Shown here piece after piece: positions 35,309-47,764 of a stretch of 64,000 bases of DNA; the first letter of the stretch is position 1, and each line of letters starts with the position of its first letter. A model generated the notes under the pieces. It searched no databases. It was not told the origin of the DNA and was given only the letters and a program-made list of their open reading frames with translations. The DNA comes from Ganoderma boninense (Eukaryota > Basidiomycota > Agaricomycetes > Polyporales > Polyporaceae): positions 3,419,612 through 3,483,611 of the forward strand of contig CM035304.1 of the NCBI GenBank assembly GCA_002900995.3. The letters run 5' to 3'. The translations under genes were made by a program, and so were the position numbers.

Positions 35309-35682
35309 CGTGTCCAGCGATGAGCTCGAGAAATATGAGGCGGCGAAGTCGAGGTCGAGAGTAACGTTCACGGCGCTCGCCGCTCGCGCAAGCCAGTGCT
35401 CGCCTGTGCGCAGCAGGTTAGGGTTCACTGCGATCCGCCCAAGGTCTTATAATGGACCATTGATCGGGTCTATCTTCCCTTGATTAATAAGGTAAAGAGC
35501 TGGCATCCCAACATCAATATCATTTATTAATTCTGATCATTAATCATCTTGGGTCCCCGACTTTGAGTGAACTACATACATCGCCGCCTCGACGGACTAC
35601 TGATATAACCAACGTGTAGCTATTCTGGTGCATGATAAATACAAGCGACGACAGCATACAGGAACCCCCTGTCGTGAAAATC
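35309..35682. other. Spacer between P4-ATPase start and the MCPH1-like gene's 3' end
   Basis: Both neighbours are on the minus strand, so this is the flippase promoter and the 3' flank of the BRCT gene. TATTAATTCTGATCATTAATC near 35,525 is an AT-rich patch. No other feature. Confidence 0.5.
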
Positions 35683-38600
35683 TCATGGGTTAGACATCAT
35701 ATTTCGTCTCCTCCGCGCCAGCTCGAGTGGCGGTAGCGACTCCTCCTCGTCTGCGCCATCGCCAGTTGACGCGTTCAGCATCGGCAGGCTCGTCTCACCG
35801 TCCTCATCCATCGCCATAGCTAGATCAGCGTACGGAACCTTCAGTAAACGTCTCGATGCCGGCTCAAGGAGAATTGAACACCTACGCGATGAGACTTCCA
35901 AGGAATCATTCGCAGCCTTCCCAGACCGGGAAGTTGCACCGAAGCTAGTGTTCAACGAATTATCCAGGCGATGGGAGTCCGACGAAGGTGGCGACGTTGC
36001 GATCTTGTTCGCCATCGGAGAAGAGAAGTTCCTGGGAAGCATCGACTTGCGCCGCTGTGTGTTCCGCGTCCTAATCAGCGTTCCGTTCACAAAAGCCGAC
36101 ACATAAAAACGGACCTTGCTTCCGCCAGCAACGTTCATGAGGTCGAGGTTGACCACAAAACGCGTCTCCTCGACCTTCTTACGTTGCTCAGCACATTCAA
36201 CGACCCATGCGATACCCACGACATGGGGCTTCTGTTCCCTCTGCATCCTGTAACGCACAGCTTTCAATAACATCCCCATCGCGGATAGGCGAAACACTCA
36301 CCTGTAGCTCTTGAGCGTGCTCTGCGACCCATTCTTGAACACAATGTGAGTGCAGCGGGAGCCCACTCTCGTCGTGATCTACCGCGCCACCCATCAACAT
36401 CCAGCCCCCCATATGACGACAACCAGCACAACACGTTACCTTTGCCCCCAAGTCCCTCAGCATATCGACGAACAGCGAGCCCGCGTCGTCCCCTTCGTCC
36501 GTCCTCACGTCCACAAATATCCTACAGTCCTTGAGAACAGCCAGCGCAGCTGGACTGTCCGGCCCCGTCTTCGCCTTGCCCTTCCCTTTGCCGTCCGCGC
36601 TCCCGCCCGACGGATGCTCAGCATCGCCCAGTCCACTGCCGCCAGCAGCAGCAGACCGCAACGACGCTCCTTGTACGCGTTCGGAGGCGTCGACAGAGCC
36701 CCAGTTGCGAGACGAGTCGCTCGGCGTGCTGGAGGCGTCGGAGCGTCGATCTTCTCCCCATCTCCTGCGTCTGCCTTGTCTCGCGTTGTAGCCGTAGACG
36801 GGTACGAGCTGCTGACCGCCCTGCCCTTTCCCTTCTCTTTGCCCTGAGGCGACGTCGAGCTCGGAAGAGCAGACAAGCTCTGCGCTAGCAAATGGCTCGC
36901 CATGCTCGCGCGCCGGCCCGCATTCCGCCTCGCCTCTCGCTCCTTCGCCCGCTCCTCCTTCTCCTTTGAGCTGGCCTCCGGGTCGACGGGACCGAGGTCC
37001 CCGAGCGACAGCGCGGTGGTGGACTTGTCCACCGCACCGTCCGTCTCGCCGCCTTCGCCGTCCGACCCGTGCAGGTCGCGCAGGATATCCGGGTCCGCGG
37101 TTCGCAGCCACTCGTCGATCTTGTCTTTGGTCGACATCTCCTGCACGCCCTCCATCCCCTCCGCCTCCCCAACCACGACCATTTCGTCGTCCGAGAGCTC
37201 TCCCGTCCCATTCGCCGCGGCCGCAGTGACGCCGCCCTTGACGGGGCTGCCCTCGACCATCGGCAACGAAGTAGCCTTGCTCGCGCGGTGGGTGACCCTG
37301 TTCCCTCCACCCCGGCCTCGCAGTGCAGCAAGTCCGAAGCCACCACGCACGGGTCTGCCGGAGCCAGACGCGGCATTCAGCTTGCCGGCGCCGAACAGCG
37401 GTCTCGCCAGCGAGCTGGATCCTCCGCGTCCCGACCCGGACGAAAGGAACGTCCTCTTCGTGGCTGGTAGTCCAGCACGCGGAATCGCCGACGAACTTGG
37501 AATCGCAGAAGCTGCGACCGATGTCGAACCAGAACTTGCCTGACCAGGAGCGTTTGCAGCAAGTCCAGCACGAACCTTGCCCAGACTCGGTGCAAGTGCG
37601 AGAGAAACCTGCCGAGCCTTCTCCTGATCCTTCGGTGTCTTCCCGTGAATGGCTGTAGTGGTGGTCGAGGATCCAGGCGTGCTAAGTACCGAGGCGTTAG
37701 CAGCCGCAAGCGCAGCCGACCTCAATCGGGTTGTCCGTGTACCTGGGATTGGAGGCGGTGGAGGAAGCATGAGGGTGGTTTGTTTGAGCTTCTTCTGGCC
37801 AGTCGCAGTCGCTGCTCGCCCATTGACTGCCGGCTTCGATACCGCCTTTCCTTTGCCCTTCGCCGCCGCCGCTGTCGGAACGACAGATCGTGAACGCATG
37901 TGTGCTGTGCCATTCGGGTTCGTTCTCTTGTCTCCCGTCACCGGGTTGCTCGTCCCAGGCTCACTCGAGAACGAATCATCTCCTTCCGAGGAGACTGACC
38001 GATGAAAGCCAAGGCTGGTGTTAGGTCTAGAGGGAACCGGCGCATTGAGTCTCTCGAGCGCCTGGCTGAGAGTTGAGAGGCTGGAGTTGAGCGCTGCAGC
38101 CCCTGCAGCAGGGTGTCGCCTCGGAACAGAAGGCCCCGGTCGTGGCGCAGCGTCGTCTGGGACGTCAGACTCAGACTCCTGTCCGCTGCCCTTGAAAGAC
38201 GCCTGTTCGGCAGCCGACGAGTCCTCCAGCTCCGAAAGTTCGGACAGCTCGGAATCCTCTGACGGTTGGAAGGTCGGCTGTGCCGGTACAAATGAGGCCG
38301 GTGGGAGCATAGCGGTATCCCCATCCGCATCCAAAACCGGATGGTCGGACTCAACGAAGACGCCGCGCTCAACCACGTCCACTTCACCCATATGCGAAGG
38401 ATCTGCCACGGACTCGGGTCCAAGACCGGCAACCGGGGCAGGTGATGCTAATAAGCATCGTCAGCAATGGCACATATTCGTAACTGAGATCTAAAATCAT
38501 GAGAATCCAACCTTGCTTCTTCCCTTGCCTCGGCGTTGCAGCGTCGTCGTCGTCTCCGCTCAATCCCTTGTCCGCATATTGAGCTAGAGCGGACTTCGTG

Positions 38601-40692
38601 GCGTCCACGGCTGCAAAGCGGCCCAAGTTTCGGGGAGAGCGACCTCAACTAACGCTTCACCAAATGCTGGTGTCTTCTCACCAGTGAAGGTACCAGGGCC
38701 GAACGCTCCTAGCCCGTTCCTTCCCTTGACCTTTGGACTCCCAACGGTGACTGGAGTCTTGGGTCGCACTCTCACAGGGACCTGTACCCGCTCGCTGATC
38801 CTCTCAGTACATTCCCCAGCTGCATTGGTAGCTTCGGCGGCAGAAGCCGTCGGAGTCTGCGGCCTGATTGACTTGAAATCAAACGGCCCTGCAGGCTTAT
38901 TTTTCTCGCCAACCTCTGTAGCTGCGATGACGCATTAGTGTGAACACGAGGGACAGAATTCGAGGTCGAAGGGCGGGACGTCTGTCGTGTTTGGACAGCT
39001 GGCTTTACTGGAGAGACCTTACCGACGGAGCTTGACGTCGGTCGAGCATACGAGAGTGATTGCGAGCGGCGCCGGGCGTTCGCGGGTGTCACCGGTGGCT
39101 CGTCTCGCAATCGTTCTGTGGTGTCATGATAGAGAGTAGAAGACTGTGAGGATTGTTGGGTGAGGCGAGAAGCATGGGGCATTTGAAGAGGCTGTGGAAG
39201 CTGAGATGAGTTGGCGCGAGGAGTCTTAGGCTGGGGTAGTTTAGAGCGTGATACGATAGGTCGAGCAGAAGACGACGACGGTCGGGATGGAGAGGGTTGG
39301 GTATTTGTGTGCTGGGTATTTGAAAGTCGTGATGTGGGTCGTGGACTCGATACTAGGTGAAGGGGAGTGTTAGCAAACTCGAACGACGAACACATTACAG
39401 GACGAGGTTTCGAAGAGGAGGAAAAGGGAATCGAGGGAGCAACGAGGGAGCAGAATGGAGCCATTTGTAGATGGATCACGATTGGCGAGAGCCAAATCAC
39501 TTATGCAGGGGTTCACAACTGGATGGAACACAAAAGTATGCATGCGAAACGGAAAAGCGGGGACGCACATATGCCTGATAAAACATCGTTTACGTCCTTG
39601 TCGAGGTGTTTGGACTGCTCGACTGGAGGCAGACTCTTCTCCCTGTGAGCCCTTAGTGGACCTTGTGTTCCTGATCTGGGGTGGACCAAGGGTGGATGGT
39701 TTCTTATTCCTAGGGTTTTTGACTTTCTTGGAGGAGACGTCGGGGGAGAGAGTTGCTTTAGGCTTCATGCGTGCTTTGACACCGGAAGAGCGGGGGAGCA
39801 TGGACTGAGGCTGGGGAGGGTTGGTTGAAGAAGGAAGAAGGGAAGGAAAGATGGATGTCGGACGAGTTGGAGTGGCGGATGGGCTTGGGAGATGGGGAGG
39901 GGGAGTGGAGGGAGCAGGAAGAGGATTGAGGGCCAAAGGGAGAGGGTTGAGGTTGACGGGATTTGGGACGGGAGTAGCGTCGAGGTCAGAGTTGAAGTCA
40001 GGAAGGGTGGAGTCGTCCTGAGGCAAAGGCGTGAGAGGGGACATGGGGGTGGGAGGGACGGAGAGAGCTGGGGCCTGATTAGTGGGGTCGGGGATGAGTG
40101 GAAGGAGCGGAGGGTTGGGGAGGAAAGGAGAGGGGGATTTGTGAAGTGGATTTGGAAAGGACGAAGGACGATGATGGAGTTGTGGATGAGGATGCTTTGA
40201 TGGGGAGTCTGGAGGGAGGGAGGCGATACGAAACTTTGCGGGAGATCGTCTGGGGGACGAGGGAACATTGTTGAGATCGAGGAGAGGGACTAGAGCGTCG
40301 GATGTGGGAGAGAGAGAGCGGGGAGGGACCGACTTTGCACGACGATCTGGGGAGGGGGGTTGAGTGGGAAGAGAGTGGGTGGGGAGGAGAGAGAGGTGGG
40401 GGAAGAGGGCTTCGTGGCGAAGGCGCTTTGAGCCTCGTTCTGCGAGGAGAGCGGCATCCTTTGTGGGAGAGGACGGTCTCTTGAGGAGGTTGTCAGGGGA
40501 AGGCGCAGTCGTGGCTTGGTCTTGTGCGGAGACAGGTGGAGGTGAGCGATCGGGTTGGGCAGGGTCGGTGGAGGGGTTGGGGTGCCTGAGGGCATTGCGG
40601 GCCTGCTTGAGGGGAGAAGCGGCAAGGTCGAGGTGGGCAGTGAAGAAGGAGTCGAGGGTGGTCTGTGAGCGAGTGCGCTTGCTAGCAGCCAT
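35683..40692 (-). CDS. MCPH1-like BRCT-domain protein with N-terminal PCNA-interaction (PIP) box
   Basis: Ten exons were traced (39594-40692, 39023-39352, 38661-38921, 38512-38610, 36677-38447, 36435-36635, 36302-36367, 36115-36247, 35886-36054, 35683-35819). All phases close, giving 1,421 residues. Residues 10-17 are QTTLDSFF, an exact QxxLxxFF PIP box behind the basic KRTRS. A very long Pro/Ser-rich disordered region follows. Near residue 1,230 a BRCT domain begins: VLKDCRIFVDVRTDEG, LVDML-type helix, LGAKV, CTHIVFKNGSQSTL, then VVGIAWVVECAEQ with the hallmark Trp. Downstream RRKSMLP matches the segment after BRCT1 in microcephalin (MCPH1). MCPH1-like proteins act in DNA-damage signalling and chromosome condensation. 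The weakest junctions are the 41-bp intron 36,636-36,676, the GTGTTG donor at 36,434 and the GTTGGA donor at 38,511. Confidence 0.85.
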
Positions 40693-43085
40693 CGGGGGAC
40701 AGTCGACGAGCGAGACGAGCGATGCGGACGCCGTCGACGCGCCGCCAACGCCCGGACGCGTGTGGTTTTGTTTGCTCCCCGCCATCACGTGGGCCGTGCC
40801 CTGTCGCGTCGCGTCACAGCCACATGCGAATCCTCACATTCGTCCATCAGCAAAAGGGGGCATTGTACTGTGGTAAGCTATCGTGTATGATAGGCTTAGT
40901 GGCCTATGATCAGATGTGTATTCTGTGGTAGAAGACCCGCGAGAGCTGGTAGCCTATGATCAGAACGCGTCGCAAGTGATCAGAGCGCCCGCGCCGTACG
41001 ATCATGTATGATCTTATGCCCCCCATCGTCTGGTCATATATGATCATATCTGACAGACGGATAGATCAATATGGACAGTCCTTGGTCAATGTTCACGATA
41101 CATAAGTATTCGCAATGGAATTTAAGGTATCAAATAAATATATTGCCAATACCACGAAGAATAAGTACGACATGCAACAGCCCACATAAAGATAAGTACA
41201 TGAGACGAGCGCCGAGCACCCTTGGGTGAACTACGTGCGATAGACGAGGCCCTAATGACGAGGGGGACAATGTACATGCCATGATCACGGGGAGGTGGGA
41301 TCCAGGCGAGAGCGCGACAAGACCGGTGGGAGGAAGAACTGACACCTGGGGGCAATGCGACATAGCTGCCGCCTAGACAAGACCGGTACGGACAGGGAAG
41401 AGTCGAGGGTTCATCGGGGGAGCGCAAAGAAGCGAACATCAAGCAAGAGGCAGCCTCGGATCTATAACCAAAAGATGGCGACGGCGACCAGGATCTGCAG
41501 CACCCAGATAAACAGCAGCGGCAGGATAAAACCGTCTTTAGGAGCAGACCCAGAAGAACTCAGTCAGTTGGAAGGGGTACAGCACGACGTGGACGCAGAA
41601 AGGCTTGAGAAGGAAGAGACTTGAGGCCCGGAGACAACCGGAAGCCTTGGCGTCGAGGACATGGCTGGTCTTGATCGTTTGAACGTTGGACGCGGGACGA
41701 CGAAGGGGAGCAGAAGGGAGCAAAGGGAAAAGAGGACGCAGGAACGAGGGGGACGGCACGGACCTTTGTACGTTGCGGTCCATTCCGGAACAAGCCGGCG
41801 CCACCAACGAGCGACGTGCGGCAGGCCGGAGACATCCATCAGTGGCATCTCGCGCGATGCGCAATCGCGACGTGTCGCGACTCAGACGGTGTCGGAGGAA
41901 GCTGACCCGCCACTGGTTGTGTACTCATTCGTCGTCCTCCAGGTCTCGACAACGCCATACAACACTATTTATGCACTCTCCTGGTGACAAAGATATAGCT
42001 TTTGCAAAGGGATATGAGGGTAAGTGATCGCATAAGATCATCCGCCCCGGCAGACTTGGTCGACAACTGTCGTAAGTCGTCGCACCTGGTCTCGTAGACG
42101 CCCTGTGATCATATATGATCATAACTAGTCTGTGAGATGGGTGGCTATCACCATTGTATGCGGTGGTCGCTCGCGATAGTAAAGTGCGCATTTTGCTGAT
42201 GTCTTCTTGCTCCCCGACTCCCCCACTCTCCACGGCCGACTTCCAAAGCGGCTTCCCCAAACTCCGAGACCGCTGCCATTACCGCCTCCGACGAGTGGTG
42301 CAGCGTATGTGGAACAAGTGCTTATGTGCGAGCTGCGTCCTGCAGCAGACCGACCCCGTCTTGCGCCCCGATGCTCTAAAAACTACGACAACCGTCAGTA
42401 ATATTCGTCCGCTGCCTTTATGAATCCGTACAGTTTACTCGTCCCCGCACGTTCGTTTTTCCCAAGCCCTTCCAAGACACTACCAAGCAGTCTGATCGAA
42501 TCGCGGGGACCTGCCTCGTTCATTCCGATTCCAGTCAAGCATCACCAGGTCCGGAGCATATTGTTAGCAACGTCCTGACCGACCCAGATGTCGACTTTCA
42601 CATTAATGATCAATCGAGCATGAGTGCAATATGCAGGAATACACTCGTGAATAGAACGGTGAGAGCAACTTTCATGCAAGAATATCCTTGACTCGCTTGA
42701 GCCGGTTGTCCTGAATACACAATCATCTCGATCTATTCGTACATAGTCAACACAGTGGTGGTACGCAATCATACATGTGCAGAGGATGCAAGAAGTAGTG
42801 CAGCAAGAAGGGCAGTACAAGTACACACAAGAAAAGACACAGCGTACAAGAAAGCGACTTCCGGCCTCAAATATACAGTCCATATATTCCGAGGCTTCAG
42901 AGGCTTCGAAAGTCCTTCAGAAGAACATTCAACGGATGAACGCACAATCCCGCCTCTCAACCACGGGCGACGAAAATATCGCACCGTCCGCGCCCCCGCC
43001 AATAGCGATCGGCGTCGACGGGAGCACTTGGAACCCAACCTATCGCCACATCGGACGCCGCACGCGTGCCAGGGTGCATACTCGG
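40693..43085. other. Long region without a confident gene; TGATCA motif cluster; possible small membrane protein
   Basis: TGATCA and related GATC palindromes are concentrated at 40,900-41,070 and again at 42,020-42,125. On the minus strand, 41,462-41,662 encodes a peptide starting MSSTPRLPVVSG and ending in a hydrophobic helix (DGFILPLLLFIWVLQILVAV), interrupted by TGA at 41,564-41,566. On the plus strand near 42,290 a frame reads EWCSVCGTSAYVRAASC, a possible zinc-ribbon fragment, without a confirmed gene around it. The last 300 bp are the 3' flank of the coiled-coil gene. Confidence 0.4.
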
Positions 43086-45122
43086 TCAGCGGCTGATACA
43101 ACAGACTCGGACGGAAGCTCGGACACTCACCCCAATATACCTCATGAACTTGTTGATGTCGTCCTCCCGCGTCCCCGCCAAACCGGCGTTCGCCCAGCTC
43201 GACGCGTCGCTGCACGCCGTCGCCATGCTCGCCGGCCGCTGCGCCTTCGAATTCACGCCTCGCGCCGGCCCGCCGCCTCGAGCGCCCCTCGCGCTCGCGT
43301 TCACGCTGGGACCCGGCTGCCCGCCGCGCACCGCCTTCCCTTCTCTAGTCGGCGCAGGGGTCTCGTCCTTGTCGGCGTCTTCGTCCTCGTCGCTGACGAG
43401 CCCGTACTCCCTCACGAGCGCCCTCGCCTGCTCGTCGGTGAGAGAGACGAGCGCGGCGAGCGTGCGCGGGAACTCCGGCGACGCGGTAGCCGGGACGACG
43501 TCCCAGCGGCCGAGCGCGGCCAAGTCCACGACCCCAGCGCTGAGTGCGGATCCCGGCGACTGCAGGGCCGTCACCGCAATGCTCGTGGAGGCGGACACGG
43601 CCGTGTTGACCGAGAGGCGGTTGGCCGCGGCGGCGCCCGGGCGCGCGGTGCGGGAGGTCGAGGCGGACACGGCGGACGCTGCCGTGGACGGGGGAGTCGG
43701 CAGTGCCTTGCTGTTGTCCTTGAGCTTGTCCTTGTCTTTGCCCTTGTCCTTGCCGTCAGCCTTGGCCTTGTTCTTGGCGTCCTTCTTGTCCTGCTTGCCG
43801 TTGTCGTTTACTACCGGTGCCTCGAGAGTGCCGTCCGTGTCGGCGCTGGCGTCTGGCCCCACGGGGAACTGGAGCGGTCGGAGGAGCGGCTTGAGCGGCT
43901 CGTCGAGGCCGGAAGAACGGATGAGGGCGTTGTGCCTTCGGGCCTCACTACATATCCACCGGGAAGAATGCGAAGTTTGTGAAGCCGGCGATGGGTCCGA
44001 CGGCGAGCGGAAGGCAAGGTGAACAGGTCCGCCCGGAAATGAATCAGATGAAGTGCGACGCAGGGGTCGCGCGAGAGTGCATGCAAGACGTTGGGTAGGC
44101 CACGGGAATGGAGCATGTGACGACAAATGGTCAGACTGCGTTCAAGAGAAGAACAATTGTGCGCACGAATTATGGAGATCCCTCTTAGCTTGCATGATTT
44201 GAAGCCTGTAGCGGAGGAGCCAGTCCCGCAGAGAGGCAGGTATTTGCTCCGTAAGCTGTGCACGTCCAATGAGAACGGACACTCAATGGTGTAAACTTGG
44301 CCGCGCAGATACATACCTGATTATGCACGCGTGTCTCGATCTCTTGTGGATGCACGAGGCTACGATCTCGTTGACACGAGGACGGAGGACGACACGAAGG
44401 TGTTCCTTCACCGTCTCCAGCTGTCGAGTCTTCACTTCTTGCATGTCTTCATCTTGCTGCTTAGTCCTCTGATTGAGTTCCGCTTGGACAAGCTCGATCT
44501 ACACTGCGTTAGACTCCAAGCATAGCTGTGAGGATATGAGAGTACCTGAGAGAGGGCATCGACTGCCGGCCCCAAGGAGGCCACGCGGATGGTTTGCTCC
44601 CCGAGAACATCGAAGGTGTTGCCGAGGGCTTTGAGCGTGTTTTGCATTGTCCCAAGTAAGTCTGAAACGGCGATCGCAGTGGGATCGCGAATGGACGGGG
44701 TCGCAGCGGACGACGATGCGCGTGCACCAGTCGCGCCAAAACTGGAGGGACCAGCATTGGCGTTGAGGCTATTGAGACGCGCTGAGAGGGAGACCCTGCG
44801 CTGCCTGGGACTCTCGGGAGGAGACGGTGGGTGCGGGCCGTGTGTAAAGGGCTTGCTGGGATCGGAGTTGGGGAGAGGCCAAGAGGCAGGCTGGTGGCGA
44901 GGAAGTCCGAGGTATGAACATGAACGGAGTGTATTGTCAACACCGGCTGTGCCGGGCGGGGATGATTGGGATCTCGACGCACCTGGGACTTGCCTCCTGC
45001 GCCGTCGATTGGGCTGTTGAGGCTTGGGCCTTCGTTGGGGCCGGATTTGCCTGACTTTGTGAGCGTTTCGCCATTTGGTTAGAGACAGAGTTGAGGAGGG
45101 AGTCAAGACGGAAAGAGCTCAT
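43086..45122 (-). CDS. Unknown coiled-coil / low-complexity protein
   Basis: The ATG at 45,120-45,122 starts MSSFRLDSLLNSVSNQMAKR. GT-AG introns then join a Pro-rich segment (KPFTHGPHPPSPPESPRQRR), a helical block (LLGTMQNTLKALGNTFDVLG), a strongly charged coiled coil (AELNQRTKQQDEDMQEVKTR) and DWLLRYRLQIMQAKRDLHNS. The last large exon encodes EARRHNALIRSSGLDEPLKP, a Lys/Asp-rich run (KDKGKDKDKLKDN) and an acidic patch, ending DDINKFMRYIG before a probable read-through into a stop at 43,086. I do not recognise the family. The helical core with a basic/acidic tail suggests a structural or scaffolding protein. Exon borders between 43,930 and 44,520 are the least certain. Confidence 0.65.
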
Positions 45123-47764
45123 GAGGGGTCAGTCCATGCACGATCGTGGTGAGGATTGAGTTTATAAGAGGCCGCAGCAGACAGCCCAGTGAGAACGTAA
45201 TGGGTCGCCTGAGACTGCAGCATCGGATCGATAGGCCAGGCTCAATAAGAGCGTATGAAAGGAAGACTGCAGCCTGAGTGGGCAGCCACGAGTAGAGCAC
45301 GAGGGAGTGCTACGGTAGGAATGCCGTCAGTCTGGACGGGTCCAATGAGCAACGTGGACGAGCCAAGGGCCGCGTCTTCGGGCCAACACAGAGCCTGAGG
45401 CCCGAGAAACTCTAAACAGGAGCGTCAAGGACATTTGTGGGACGAAAGGCGAGCGAGTAGGAAGTCTGCGTGCGCCACAAGTGGCCCGACAGCCGAGGCG
45501 TTGGATGACCCCCGCTGAATGAAGAGTAGGTATCGGGTTGGCCCGAACGGGAAACGATAAGCAGGATGTGGCTATGGGTAGGACCAAGAGTCGAAGATGG
45601 TGATGGGATGGAGGATAGCAATTGGAGGCCGAACTTTGCATGCACCGTCCGCCGTCGACGCTCGTTGGCGGGCCGCACCATCCGAGCAACATGGGCGTCT
45701 GCAGTGAGCATCGTCCATATAGTACACACAGCCTGAGGTCGGCGTACCACTACTGCACTGTAATACAATTACATGGAACCTGCACTATCCACGTTCGTCT
45801 TCTAAATCCTTTCCATCCACTATCGAGCAGCCCAAGGACCAAGTACGACTTCCCACAAGCCTCGGCCTGCAAATCACGGAACATGCCGCTCTCATTCCGC
45901 AGCACAGCTACCACCCAAGTAGCCCAATCTCGTTCTCACCATACCCACCACCACACTCTGTATTGGCAAGAGGGGCCGAACCAATAATCCTGTGCGCCCT
46001 GGCATCCCGGCAAATTGATTCCTGTGGTCACGTTGGCAGATGTGGACCCATTGCGATACTTACCACCTAACCTCCCGATCACGCCCGGAGACGCACCGCC
46101 AAAAAACTTGGACCTTGGTTCTCTAGGCCTGGTCTCGCATCGTTGCGTAATTGGACCTCTGGGAGAGTACACGGGTGAGAACGTCCATGAACGTTTGTTT
46201 CATTCCGTTACTACCGGTCAAGATGAATCCAGGATGAAAACCCGAACCAGTTCAACCCAGACAAATTTGATGACATACGTTCATACATGTATCTGGTCTG
46301 AACGGCTCTGGCAAAGCATCCCACATTCGAATTGCACTGGCACACAAGAGAGAAGAGTGTGCCACGGAGGGATAGCGGCCGTCAGTTCACAACTGCGTTC
46401 ATAAAATTGAAGGTACACATGATCTGTCTGTGTCAAGCCGAGTATACGCGCTTCCTATCCATGACGAAAGCACCGGTCGAGGGATAGGTAGCTTTGAGGT
46501 CAGCCCGGTAAACCATAGATGCCCGTGGGTCTTCGCTGAGGGTTCTGGTCAAACCGCCCGACGTCTGATGTTACGACACGCCGCAGAGTATCTGACTCTG
46601 GCCTCCACGCGACGAAAGGGTGTGGCAAGGAATCCCGGAGAGTCTCGGAGGCTGACCAGGATGCGGCGCCTGGCGTGGTAAGGCTAGGCGTGTGTTCTTC
46701 CTTCCGGGAAGCGTGGGGCGTCGAAGGGCGAAAGCCCCGTCTGGGCAGCATAGGCATATGCGTATGTGAGTAGTGCTGCTCTTACCTAGCAGCACCGAGG
46801 ATGCCATTATGCAGACCGAAGTAGTCCTCCAGCTGGTAAGTTGGAGGCGGGGCCCTCTCGAGTCTTGGCCGGGGACAATCTCAATATACGCGGCGTGGAA
46901 CGTGATGAATCCGAGTGGCCACTCCACAGGATGTGGACACCGATAGAGTGGACAATTGGAATGCATTTGGAACCACTTTGGCTGTGTAGGAAGCGGGGCG
47001 GGTGTGGCGAGAGCGGAATACTGGGGCGTGATGGCCTGTGGCACTTGAAAGAGAAATAGCAGGTACGTAACCAAGTAACTTCCCGTGGTCATGCATGGGA
47101 CTATTGTCCGTCAGTTCAATTCTCGCGAGCAGTTGAGGCGAGGCTAGTGCAACGACATTCGACGAGAAGATTGTGGCCAGGTCATTGAGACAGAAGAAAG
47201 AGGATGTGCGACGTACGGACGCTGATCGAACAAGAAGACGGAGCAGTGTGGACAGAGCCTCGGAGGAGGAGAGCTGAGAGGAAGACGAGGAGAGATGCGA
47301 TGAGAGGCGATGAGTGCCGGAGACTTGAAGGACGAGGCGGCCAGTGAGGCACGAGCGGATGGTGACGGCACGGGAAGTTGGAAGGGCGCGGGGGCGAGGA
47401 AAGCACCATGACAGTTTTTGAAGGCGCGAGGGGCGAGTGGGTCACTGCCAAGCATAGGATCAGTACCTGGGTCCTATCAGTACTTACTCAGTGCCAGTGG
47501 TTGACGCTTACGCCGGGAGGAGGCGATGAGAGCACCGCTTCTGACGCGACTCGGACTCGGATCTGAGATCCGAACGAAGACTGCGGCGCGGGATGGATCA
47601 TCGTGCACAGCTCCGGTTACTCGTCCTTGCTCACTCAGGCTCCCATTCTATATAACCCTCCCATTCCTTTCTCCTCATCCTCACTACAGAGCCCCTCCAT
47701 TCACCCAACTCTCCTCTTCGTCCCTTACACCCGCACCTCCACCTCAGCCCGCTCCCTACGCGTC
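45123..47764. other. Long non-coding or unrecognised region
   Basis: Frames of 60-170 codons exist on both strands (for example 46,571-47,092 minus), but none shows a domain, signal peptide or consistent introns. The 47,640-47,764 stretch is the CT-rich leader with a TATATAACCC-like TATA box near 47,650 for the next gene. No repeats were noticed. Confidence 0.4.

Noticed and set aside
35309..35428. Upstream ATG of the P4-ATPase as the true start
   Set aside because: It cannot be excluded, but the added 40 residues look like leader and the ATG at 35,308 precedes the typical acidic N-terminus.
36346..38005. Plus-strand frames opposite the BRCT gene
   Set aside because: They are shadows of the GC-rich coding exon; the minus-strand model closes over ten exons.
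42769..44022. Long Arg/Ala-rich plus-strand frames
   Set aside because: They are antisense to the spliced minus-strand coiled-coil gene and reflect its GC-rich codons.
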